The notes: a model not told the origin generated them from the letters alone. A stretch of 6,251 nucleotides of DNA from Candidatus Methanoperedentaceae archaeon (GCA_027371625.1 DAHXMQ010000250.1:1-6251), one strand, 5' to 3'. Positions 1 to 6,211 are shown, numbered from the stretch's first letter. Program-made: numbers and translations.

Positions 1-1077
1 TGTGTACTAAGCAAAAAAGGCGCTTCGGTCTCCATAGGCAGGCTTGAGCGTTTCGTGGCTGATTACGAGCGAAGGAAAGGAGTAAAGCGCCCGCCGCTGC
101 CAGAAACATCGGGAAAGAAAGTGGCTGTCGTAGGCTCTGGACCCGCTGGGCTTACAGCAGCGGCAGACCTTGCGAGAATGGGGCATGCAGTTACGATTTT
201 CGAGGCGCTCCATGAAGCTGGGGGCGTCCTCACGTACGGCATCCCGGAATTCAGGCTGCCCAAGGAAATCGTGCGGGCTGAGGTGGAATATGTTAAGAAA
301 CTGGGCGTTACGATTCTTCTTGACTCTGTCATTGGCAGGATTGAAACCATGGATGAGTTGCTTTCTGAATTCGACGCAGTTTTCCTCGGGACAGGTGCAG
401 GTCTTCCGGCTTTCCTGAATATTGACGGAGAGAACCTGAATGGCGTCTATTCCGCGAACGAGTTTCTGACACGGGTGAACCTCATGAAATCCTACATGTT
501 CCCTGAATACGATACGCCGATAAAGAAGGGAAAGCGGGTTGTAGTCGTCGGCGGAGGCAATGTGGCTATGGACTCAGCGAGATGCGCCCTTAGGCTTGGC
601 GGTGATGTGACGATCGTTTACAGGCGAGGCGAAGAGGAGATGCCTGCGCGGGCTGAGGAAATCGAGCATGCAAAGGAAGAAGGCATAAAGTTCCGCCTGC
701 TCACCAATCCTGTGAGGTTGATCGATGACGGCAAGAACTGGGTAACGCATATCGAATGCATCAACATGTACCTTTGCGAGCCCGATGAGTCAGGAAGATG
801 TAAGCCGATGCCACTTGCGGGGACAGAGCACAGGATTGAGGCTGATGTGGTGATAATCGCCATCGGGACTTCGCCGAATCCTCTTGTGCCCCGCACCACA
901 AAAGGGCTTGAGACTTCAAAACACGGGACGATAATTGCGAAAGAGGACGGCACAACCACGAAGGAGGGCGTTTTTGCGGGGGGAGATGCGGTCACAGGTT
1001 CGGCTACCGTGATAAGCGCAATGGGCGCAGGGAAGAAAGCTGCGAGGGCGATGGATGAGTATCTGAGAGCAAAATAA
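1..1077 (+). CDS. gltD: GltD-family NAD(P)H/FAD oxidoreductase (glutamate synthase small-subunit type), 5' end missing
   Basis: The frame is open from base 1, so the GTG at 55 is not the start: the 18 codons before it encode C-V-L-S-K-K-G and then I-G-R-L-E-R-F, a conserved stretch of this family just after its N-terminal Fe-S cysteine motif. About 358 residues are visible and roughly 100 are probably missing upstream. Seen in order: FAD dinucleotide fold GSGPAG (residues 45-50 of the visible part), NAD(P)H-binding fold VVVVGGGNVAMD (about 180-191), and the C-terminal FAD motif FAGGDAVTGSATV. Family members move electrons between NAD(P)H, flavin and Fe-S clusters, as glutamate synthase small subunits, homotetrameric archaeal glutamate synthases or NfnB/sulfide-dehydrogenase-type subunits. 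The partner lies outside the window, so these cannot be separated. Codon use is clearly more GC-rich than in the genes downstream. Certain as a family, uncertain as to substrate. Confidence 0.93.
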   Translation, partial: CVLSKKGASVSIGRLERFVADYERRKGVKRPPLPETSGKKVAVVGSGPAGLTAAADLARMGHAVTIFEALHEAGGVLTYGIPEFRLPKEIVRAEVEYVKKLGVTILLDSVIGRIETMDELLSEFDAVFLGTGAGLPAFLNIDGENLNGVYSANEFLTRVNLMKSYMFPEYDTPIKKGKRVVVVGGGNVAMDSARCALRLGGDVTIVYRRGEEEMPARAEEIEHAKEEGIKFRLLTNPVRLIDDGKNWVTHIECINMYLCEPDESGRCKPMPLAGTEHRIEADVVIIAIGTSPNPLVPRTTKGLETSKHGTIIAKEDGTTTKEGVFAGGDAVTGSATVISAMGAGKKAARAMDEYLRAK

Positions 1078-1234
1078 TTATCTATCGATAATCACATTCT
1101 CGGATGCTATGAAATATCCACCCACCAACCTCATTTGCGCCACAGGTCTTGCAGATGCATGGGCGCAGGCTGTGAATTTTGTGATGGATAGTATGAAAGG
1201 AATGTTAACTAGCGGTTTTAAGAAGATTTTTTAA
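1078..1234 (+). other. Intergenic stretch with gene-like composition; possible remnant or small ORF (ATG 1109, stop 1232-1234)
   Basis: This segment keeps the richer G+C of the upstream oxidoreductase and ends where the AT-rich DNA begins. A 41-codon frame runs from ATG 1109 to TAA 1232-1234, beginning MKYPPTNLICATGLADAW, and stays open upstream of its ATG. Two more frames are also open: the oxidoreductase frame after its stop (to TAG 1189-1191, with a cysteine cluster C-R-C-M-G-A-G-C-E-F-C), and the reverse strand from 1204 to about 1083 (with C-I-C-K-T-C-G). I recognise none of the peptides. No convincing ribosome site precedes ATG 1109, and the frame runs into the tail of the reverse-strand gene. 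The likeliest reading is leftover coding DNA at an insertion junction. A real small protein is possible but unsupported. Confidence 0.25.
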
Positions 1235-1558
1235 CTTTCTGCCTTTAAATAAGAATTTATTAATATTTTTATATTTTACCATCAGTAAAAATTCTGCTTC
1301 TCTTGTGGAGATTCCATATTTCTCCATTGTTGTGGTTACCTTAGGTTCTGAAGGTTCAAATACCTTTATGATTCCTTTATTAACCAGGTCAAATAAAAGC
1401 CCTTTAGCTCGCCCTTCAAAATCTGATGTCTGCATTTTTGCTAAAAAATAATCGATCCCAGTTATCCAGAATTTATCCACTTCATTAAAAGGATTCTTTG
1501 AAGTTCTAACAAATAAGTAATCGAGTAATGTTTTCAAATCAACTGCGATATCCATCAT
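1205..1558 (-). CDS. Hypothetical small protein, about 117 residues; faint PIN-like character
   Basis: A reverse-strand frame ends at TAA (1207-1205). I prefer the tandem ATG codons at 1558 and 1555 because GGAG (1565-1562) lies 3 and 6 bases upstream. A TTG at 1609 would give 134 residues but has no ribosome site and lies only a few bases downstream of the proposed TATA-like box, so the leader would have to be almost absent. The protein is soluble, with no signal peptide or membrane segment, and has a basic C-terminus (K-G-R-K-L-K-N-L-L-K). Its start (M-D-I-A-V-D-L-K-T-L-L-D-Y-L) and the stretch KYGISTREAEFLL loosely recall the first strand and the 'G-x-s-x-x-D-A' helix of PIN-domain VapC nucleases, but the second acidic position is R-E and the final D-R is G-R, so any such domain would be degraded. 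No antitoxin-like partner is adjacent. The function is unknown. Confidence 0.6.
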   Translation of the reverse strand: MMDIAVDLKTLLDYLFVRTSKNPFNEVDKFWITGIDYFLAKMQTSDFEGRAKGLLFDLVNKGIIKVFEPSEPKVTTTMEKYGISTREAEFLLMVKYKNINKFLFKGRKLKNLLKTAS

Positions 1559-1612
1559 AAACTCCACATTGTATCTTCTTATACTAAGTTTTGAGAGACT
1601 TTCTAACAAAAC

Positions 1613-1643
1613 ACATATAAGCTATGACCTTACTTATAGCTTT
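1613..1643. promoter_or_regulatory. Divergent promoter region with two outward-facing CTTATA boxes
   Basis: TATAAG (1616-1621) and CTTATA (1633-1638) form an inverted repeat with an 11-base spacer, and AAGCTAT (1619-1625) with ATAGCTT (1636-1642) form a second, overlapping one. Read outward, each gene has the same CTTATA box: 46 bases before ATG 1685 on the forward strand and 57 bases before ATG 1558 on the reverse strand. Allowing about 25 bases from an archaeal TATA box to the transcript start leaves short leaders that contain the ribosome sites of both genes. This is a sequence-pattern call. The symmetry could instead be an operator. Confidence 0.4.
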
Positions 1644-1673
1644 CGAGTTAAAATAATCAAGAGTAGAGATGCT

Positions 1674-1677
1674 GAGG
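1674..1677 (+). promoter_or_regulatory. Ribosome binding site GAGG for the MtrA/thymidylate-synthase fusion gene
   Basis: GAGG lies 7 bases before ATG 1685 and supports that start. No better-placed in-frame start is seen upstream. Confidence 0.55.
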
Positions 1678-1684
1678 CTAAAAA

Positions 1685-3535
1685 ATGATTGTTATAAATC
1701 CTTCTGATTACTTAAAACCAGGAATTGATCTTGGAATAAGCCTGCCAGCGAATTGCAAGGTCTTTGTCGAGAAATGGAACGATTATATTTATATTGAAAA
1801 AAATCCGATTAATACTAACAGAATTATCAAATTTCCTCGCGACAAACTTCATGATTTCCCACCCAATAGTGGAACTTACGAGCTATCTGACGATCCTGCC
1901 AGTTCTGTAGTTGTTATTTGTCCACGCCAAGACAAATCTCTGCAAAGTCATGCGGTACATTTCGGAGCCTGTGCATCAGGTCCATGCCAGACGCCTAGTA
2001 AAGGTGTTGAGCTTTTCATAACAAATACTATAAGTAACCCTAATATTCGTTATGTAATTTTAGCAGGCAAAGATAGTGGTCACCTTTCCGGAGATGTTAT
2101 TCGATGTCTGGCAGAATTTGGAATAGATGAAAAAACAAGGCGAGTTAAAAATACTAAATGTCCAACATACCCTTATTTAAAAAATTTGCCTTTAGAGTAC
2201 ATAGAAACATTTAGAAAACAGGTCAAGGTAATTGATCTGCTTAGGTGCGAAGACCCTGCTGTGATGGGATTAGTTGTTAGGTTATGCTTGCAGGAGCCTG
2301 AAAACGCATTCAAAGTAAAGATTCCCATAAAAAATCAGGATTTTGTTCTATACGATCCCGGCACGTTTTCAAATGAACCAATTATTTTTGATTATTCAAT
2401 TTTAGAGATGAGCGAGGGATTCGTAGACAGCCCTTCACCTGTAGGAACCACGCTCCACTGCCTATCCGTATCTCAGGCATATGCAATGCTCGAAAAACAT
2501 ATTTTTGGACATGGTTCTTGGGTGCTTCAAGAATCGAGCAGGCAGGTATTAGATATAATCTCAACCCAAGTGATAATTTACGATACTAAAAACGAGGTTG
2601 TTCCAGAAGAGTACTATCCTACTGATTGGACAACTTCAATGAAGCTAACGGAGGATTATCTCAGCAAGTACTCTATATGGTGTTATTTATTCCCATTTTC
2701 TGATGTCCGATTTGACAATGAAATAGGAAAAACTGTCCCATTCTTTCCCGATTTCCAAACTTTGGATTATACCTATGGAACAAGAGCCACTGCTTATCGA
2801 GTAGAATTAGCCAGCGACAAAGAAAAAAAAGAAATCATTGATATAGTCAAAAGATACCATGAAAAATTTTATGATAAAGTACCTTCTTTTCAGAATATTA
2901 ATAAATTCTATGATGAGTTAAAAGATGTGCAGAAGGACTCCTACAACTCATTGTTTGCCATGGCCAAAGGTGCGGTTTTAAACATCGAGGATGAAATAAC
3001 TGGCTCTTATAGACTCTATTCACAGTATCAGATTCCTAAATTAGATAATATCTCGAACTGCTCACCAACGAATCTACATTTTCAGTTGCAAATTCCTGAG
3101 ATGGATCTAAAAGGTAGACCCCAACAGATGCATAACCCATGTTTTTGCTTATATGAACTCTATCCGAGAAAGCTCAATTATGGAGAAGTTAGGCGCGATA
3201 AACTTACATTAAGACTGCCTCTCCCTGCATTAGTGGATGCAGATGACTATTTCCCAGACGATGCTGAACTTAAATATGGATGGCTTCTCTATCCGTGTTT
3301 CTTCCTGCGTGCTCACGACCTGCTTGCTTTTCCAAGCAATGCATACGCTGGAATAAAGATAGCGGAATTCATATCCTATTATATCGAGTGTGAAACTAAT
3401 AAGAATGTTCCAATCGGTGCATACACACATCATGCAGGAAGCTTACATATATGTGATTATGCTATACCAAAGCATGCATTAAAAACGATTTTAGATAAGC
3501 ATAATAAAAATAACAATCGATGCCATCGAAATTAA
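1685..3535 (+). CDS. Fusion of MtrA-like corrinoid domain and divergent thymidylate-synthase-like domain
   Basis: 616 residues, no membrane segment. Residues 1-57 are unassigned. Residues 58-210 match MtrA closely: G-T-Y near 63, ASGPCQT (97-103), ISNPNIRY (116-123), then GKDSGHLSG with H133 at the place of the MtrA histidine that ligates the corrinoid cobalt, and the FRKQVKVIDL segment (176-185). The C-terminal membrane anchor of MtrA is absent. Residues 245-595 read as a thymidylate synthase fold: an arginine loop (R286), YGTR (364-367), a candidate catalytic cysteine in NPC (C486), RAHD (542-545), the pyrimidine-selecting asparagine N552, and GAYTHHAGSLH ending at H588. Expected residues are missing: no S-R-R phosphate clamp (S-P-T-N at 460-463), R-S-x-D is R-A-H-D, and H-x-Y is H-I-C (C590). 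A helical insert (about 375-440) and an enlarged loop between C486 and R542 make the domain longer than usual. The inferred activity is folate- or pterin-linked C1 transfer to a uracil-like substrate. Normal dTMP synthesis is doubtful. The gene overlaps the next by 16 bases. Confidence 0.8.
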   Translation: MIVINPSDYLKPGIDLGISLPANCKVFVEKWNDYIYIEKNPINTNRIIKFPRDKLHDFPPNSGTYELSDDPASSVVVICPRQDKSLQSHAVHFGACASGPCQTPSKGVELFITNTISNPNIRYVILAGKDSGHLSGDVIRCLAEFGIDEKTRRVKNTKCPTYPYLKNLPLEYIETFRKQVKVIDLLRCEDPAVMGLVVRLCLQEPENAFKVKIPIKNQDFVLYDPGTFSNEPIIFDYSILEMSEGFVDSPSPVGTTLHCLSVSQAYAMLEKHIFGHGSWVLQESSRQVLDIISTQVIIYDTKNEVVPEEYYPTDWTTSMKLTEDYLSKYSIWCYLFPFSDVRFDNEIGKTVPFFPDFQTLDYTYGTRATAYRVELASDKEKKEIIDIVKRYHEKFYDKVPSFQNINKFYDELKDVQKDSYNSLFAMAKGAVLNIEDEITGSYRLYSQYQIPKLDNISNCSPTNLHFQLQIPEMDLKGRPQQMHNPCFCLYELYPRKLNYGEVRRDKLTLRLPLPALVDADDYFPDDAELKYGWLLYPCFFLRAHDLLAFPSNAYAGIKIAEFISYYIECETNKNVPIGAYTHHAGSLHICDYAIPKHALKTILDKHNKNNNRCHRN

Positions 3536-4545
3536 CAGATAGTGATTTAAATAAAATTAAAAATGAGTTACAAGACAAGATATATGCTGAGGCTTATAGA
3601 AACGGCCACTATAAGATAGCGCAGATAATTAAAGATTCGATACATCGATTAGATAAGAATTATATAGAGTTTGCTGAAAGTAAAGATGTTACGCGACATT
3701 CTTCAGATGTAAAAGATAGAGCTACGGTTTTTTTGTTCATACAGACCAAATTTCCTGATTGGTTTGATATTGATAGAAAAATTTTACTTAATAAGATAGA
3801 TAATAAAATAAAAATATGCGCTAGCTTTTCGGAGGCAAGATATCCTATTGATGAAAAAATGAATGAGTTTATAAGATTGGGAATTGAATCAGAGTTAGTT
3901 CCCGGGCTCCCATCAATTAATATTTCTAACGAGGAGGTTACCTTTTTTTACATAAGGAACCCGTATTCTGAGGATTCCAAATCTAGGATAGCAATTACTA
4001 TAAAGGGCAAAATTGGAAAGGTTTTGGCAAGTCAATTGCAGCCATACTATTTTAATGCTCTTAAGGAATCAAGTGATAAAAAAGTTCTACCTTCAGTTGA
4101 AAATATAATGCGAAATGCAATAGAAAAAATACTGCAGAATAGGGATGAAATTGATGCGATTCATAATTTAATTTATGAAACCGATTTAAATCTTTTGGAA
4201 CGTATTTGTATCTCAATTTTTTTACTCCAGTTAGATCGAGAATCCAATGAATATGTCTTATTAAGTGAGATCGAGAAAGATACAAATTTAGAGGAAAGAG
4301 AAATACTGAAAGAAATTGGAAAAATTAAATCTCTATTCAAGTTTGAACCAAAAGTCGGTAGGCAAAAAGCCAAGATAAAATTTGAGGAATTAGGAAAATC
4401 CAAATGGATGCCAAGATTATTATTTGATATAATAAATACTAAATGTTGGGCTAATCGAAGAATAAGGGAAATACGAACGAAATATAATCTTTTCTATTCG
4501 GAATTTATACATAAGAGAGAACCATCGGGGGTGCGGCGTGTTTGA
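3520..4545 (+). CDS. Uncharacterised 341-residue protein with a possible C-terminal winged helix
   Basis: It starts at ATG 3520 inside the end of the fusion gene (16-base overlap). No ribosome site is visible before it, so translation probably depends on re-initiation by ribosomes finishing the upstream gene. I do not recognise the family. The protein is soluble, rich in lysine and glutamate, and lacks a signal peptide or membrane helices. Residues 1-55 look helical, 55-185 look mixed alpha/beta (hydrophobic strands such as ATVFLFI at 68-74 and VTFFYI at 140-145), and 190-240 look helical. Residues about 224-291 could be a winged helix: a helix at 226-239, a helix-turn-helix-like stretch LLSEIEKDTNLEEREI (247-262), then a basic wing ending K-I-K-F-E-E-L-G. 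No catalytic motif is evident. Its place between an enzyme and a membrane protein suggests a sensor, adaptor or regulator, which is inference only. Confidence 0.85.
   Translation: MPSKLTDSDLNKIKNELQDKIYAEAYRNGHYKIAQIIKDSIHRLDKNYIEFAESKDVTRHSSDVKDRATVFLFIQTKFPDWFDIDRKILLNKIDNKIKICASFSEARYPIDEKMNEFIRLGIESELVPGLPSINISNEEVTFFYIRNPYSEDSKSRIAITIKGKIGKVLASQLQPYYFNALKESSDKKVLPSVENIMRNAIEKILQNRDEIDAIHNLIYETDLNLLERICISIFLLQLDRESNEYVLLSEIEKDTNLEEREILKEIGKIKSLFKFEPKVGRQKAKIKFEELGKSKWMPRLLFDIINTKCWANRRIREIRTKYNLFYSEFIHKREPSGVRRV
4527..4533 (+). promoter_or_regulatory. Ribosome binding site GGGGGTG selecting the TTG start at 4542
   Basis: GGGGGTG lies 8 bases before TTG 4542 and resembles the archaeal GGAGGTG consensus. 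The next in-frame start candidate, GTG 4575, has only A/T-rich sequence before it. This supports the rare TTG start, whose TTGA overlaps the stop codon of the preceding gene. Confidence 0.5.
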
Positions 4546-5150
4546 GTTCTTCAAATAATTCTAATAAAAATATAGTGGGAAAGCTCAATGAAATATCGCA
4601 AAATCTAACTAAACTATTAGATTTAATAAAAGAGACATCAGCCGATCGTGCTCATGAAGATATTATAAAAGAAATTTTCGAGGGACAGAAAACTCTTTTT
4701 AATTATGATTTTAATATATTTAACTATATAAACCAAAAAATTTCTAATCTTTTGACCTTCATCCTAATTACTCAAGGTGTTATTGCTCTTTTAATAAGTG
4801 GAATTATTAGATGGCAACAGGTATCTTTTCAAACTTTAGTCTTAATTCTGCCCCTTTTATTTTCAGGAATATGCCTGACAAAGAGTGGATTAATAATTGT
4901 GCGTATCATGAAGCCACGAGAGATACATCTCCCCGAATTTGCATCTGAGCCTAAAGTGAACAAAGGTGAATATTATCAATCTGAATGCCAAAAAATTATC
5001 AATGCTCGCTTAGCCAATGAAGATTTATTAAAAGAAACCGCAGAAAAATTTGATTATATTAACCGTTTAATTATACTTTCTATCATTGCGTTTCTAATTA
5101 CATCAGTACTTTCATTAATTATATTTTTGGAACCATTATTTTCGAACTAG
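4542..5150 (+). CDS. Three-helix membrane protein, SLATT/Pycsar-effector-like layout
   Basis: 202 residues, starting at TTG 4542 in a 4-base overlap with the preceding stop, so it is translationally coupled. Residues 1-65 are soluble, polar and partly helical, with coiled-coil-like spacing (LNEISQNLTKLLDLIKE, 15-31). Hydrophobic segments lie at about 68-89 and 97-120 (a membrane hairpin) and 175-197. Between them is a roughly 55-residue polar linker containing KPREIHLPE (124-132) and N-A-R-L-A-N-E-D-L-L-K-E-T. This order (helical N-terminus, two TMs, a P-rich turn, a helical linker with N-x-x-L-L-K, third TM) resembles SLATT and Pycsar-effector (DUF5706-like) proteins, membrane effectors in nucleotide-triggered antiviral systems. 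That likeness is by architecture and pattern only. A structural membrane partner or small transporter subunit cannot be excluded. There is no signal peptide, and the protein is probably in the cytoplasmic membrane. Confidence 0.85.
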   Translation: MSSSNNSNKNIVGKLNEISQNLTKLLDLIKETSADRAHEDIIKEIFEGQKTLFNYDFNIFNYINQKISNLLTFILITQGVIALLISGIIRWQQVSFQTLVLILPLLFSGICLTKSGLIIVRIMKPREIHLPEFASEPKVNKGEYYQSECQKIINARLANEDLLKETAEKFDYINRLIILSIIAFLITSVLSLIIFLEPLFSN

Positions 5151-5202
5151 CCACTCATGTTCATCCTTGTATGATTAGCAATAGAAAAAACTTTAATAAC
5201 AA

Positions 5203-5221
5203 TCCAACGATGGGTTGGAGG
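5203..5221 (+). promoter_or_regulatory. Hairpin overlapping the GGAGG ribosome site of the PfkB kinase gene
   Basis: TCCAAC (5203-5208) pairs perfectly with GTTGGA (5214-5219) around the loop GATGG. The right arm covers the first three bases of the ribosome site GGAGG (5217-5221), which lies 5 bases before ATG 5227. Folding would hide part of the site, so translation may be damped or switchable. The GGAGG also decides the start: ATG 5227 rather than the TTG at 5215, which sits inside the hairpin. An AT-rich TTTAATAA at 5192-5199 could be a weak TATA box, but it would place the transcript start almost at the ATG. Confidence 0.4.
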
Positions 5222-5226
5222 AAAAG

Positions 5227-6093
5227 ATGAGTGTAACTGTAATTGGAGATGCATTTGTTGACATAATTGTGCCCGTGAAAGATATAAGACCGGGGGAGGC
5301 ATATTATAAGAAAATAGCAATTTTGTGCGGCGGAACCGCAAATGTAGCTGTACAAATTGCAAAGCTTGGTGGAAGTTCTAAATTTGTAGGATGTATTGGA
5401 AATGATCCTTTTGGGGAATATTTCAGGCAGAACCTACAAGGCAATGGAGTTAGAGGCTTGATATTTGTCGATGACGAAAATCCTACAGGGCTCTGTATTT
5501 CTATGGCTTATGATGATGGCGAGAAAGCAATGGTTGCAAACCGAGGGGCAAATGATTTCTTAAAAAGTGAAAATATCGATGCTTATCTCAATGAAATAAT
5601 AAACTCGAATATTATATACTTCTCTGGTTATTCTTTGTTATCCCAACAAAGCGCTGAAGCTGTTTTAAGTGTAATTAAAAAATGCTATACGAGAAATTGT
5701 GAAATATATTTCAACCCTGGCGCTGCTAACTTGATCAAAGAAAATTTCAAGGAGATAATCAAAGAATTTGTTGATGTTTTAATCGTTAATATGGATGAAG
5801 CAATGAAACTGACAGGAAAGAGCAATATAAGAGAAATCTTGGATTTCCTTGGAGATTTTGTTAACCTTTTAGTAATAACATTAAGTGGAAATGGATGCAT
5901 TGTATCGAATGGGAAACGGTATAAGCAAGTTAAAACTGAAAAATTAGTTTTTTCAGATACAACCGGCGCAGGAGATGCCTTTGCAGCTGGATTTATTGTT
6001 GGCAGATTAAGAGGGATGAACGAAATAGATTGTGCAAAATTGGGTAACGAGTCTGCATTGAGGTTTTTGAAAGAAAAGGACACACTATTGTAA
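5227..6093 (+). CDS. PfkB/ribokinase-family sugar or nucleoside kinase
   Basis: 288 residues from ATG 5227, chosen for the GGAGG 5 bases upstream. Family motifs are complete: an N-terminal G-D-A-F-V-D (6-11) with the substrate-contacting aspartate, PfkB signature 1 around GGTANVAVQIAKLGG (35-49), NPGAA (163-167), the N-M-D-E-A-M-K-L-T-G segment (188-197), and signature 2 DTTGAGDAFAAGF (244-256), where D250 is the catalytic base and the GAG loop forms the anion hole. Enzymes of this family phosphorylate a hydroxymethyl group on ribose, nucleosides, fructose phosphates or similar substrates using ATP. The length is at the short end of the family and the C-terminus looks slightly trimmed. Substrate cannot be read from sequence. 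The gene follows the overlapping trio after a 76-base gap on the same strand and shares its AT-rich composition, so it may belong to the same island. A role in phosphorylating a nucleoside handled by the thymidylate-synthase-like enzyme is speculation. Confidence 0.92.
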   Translation: MSVTVIGDAFVDIIVPVKDIRPGEAYYKKIAILCGGTANVAVQIAKLGGSSKFVGCIGNDPFGEYFRQNLQGNGVRGLIFVDDENPTGLCISMAYDDGEKAMVANRGANDFLKSENIDAYLNEIINSNIIYFSGYSLLSQQSAEAVLSVIKKCYTRNCEIYFNPGAANLIKENFKEIIKEFVDVLIVNMDEAMKLTGKSNIREILDFLGDFVNLLVITLSGNGCIVSNGKRYKQVKTEKLVFSDTTGAGDAFAAGFIVGRLRGMNEIDCAKLGNESALRFLKEKDTLL

Positions 6094-6211
6094 TCTATAC
6101 TCAACACTTTAACAGCTTGTCCGATAATTCAATAATTTCTGTCTAAAATATTATATTCATATTAAGAAACAGAAACCGAAAACAAGAGTGGGGCATACCA
6201 AAATCGGTTGC

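Noticed and set aside
55..57. GTG 55 as the start of the oxidoreductase gene
   Set aside because: The frame is open to base 1 and the preceding codons encode conserved family sequence, so the gene begins outside the window.
618..995. Long reverse-strand frames opposite the oxidoreductase and other genes
   Set aside because: They are shadows of the real genes, lacking ribosome sites and recognisable domains.
1078..1092. TTATC/GATAA hairpin just after the oxidoreductase stop
   Set aside because: The 5-base A/T-rich stem has no following T-run and is too weak to call a terminator.
1021..1169. Direct repeat ATGGGCGCAGG at 1021-1031 and 1159-1169
   Set aside because: It is only 11 bases, one copy encodes a conserved family motif, and no matching copy was seen at the far side of the AT-rich region. 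It is probably chance.
1607..1609. TTG 1609 as the start of the small reverse gene (134 residues)
   Set aside because: No ribosome site precedes it, while GGAG precedes the ATG pair at 1558/1555. It is kept as an alternative only.
5215..5217. TTG 5215 as the start of the kinase gene
   Set aside because: It precedes and overlaps GGAGG, which is correctly placed for ATG 5227. The four extra residues have no family support.
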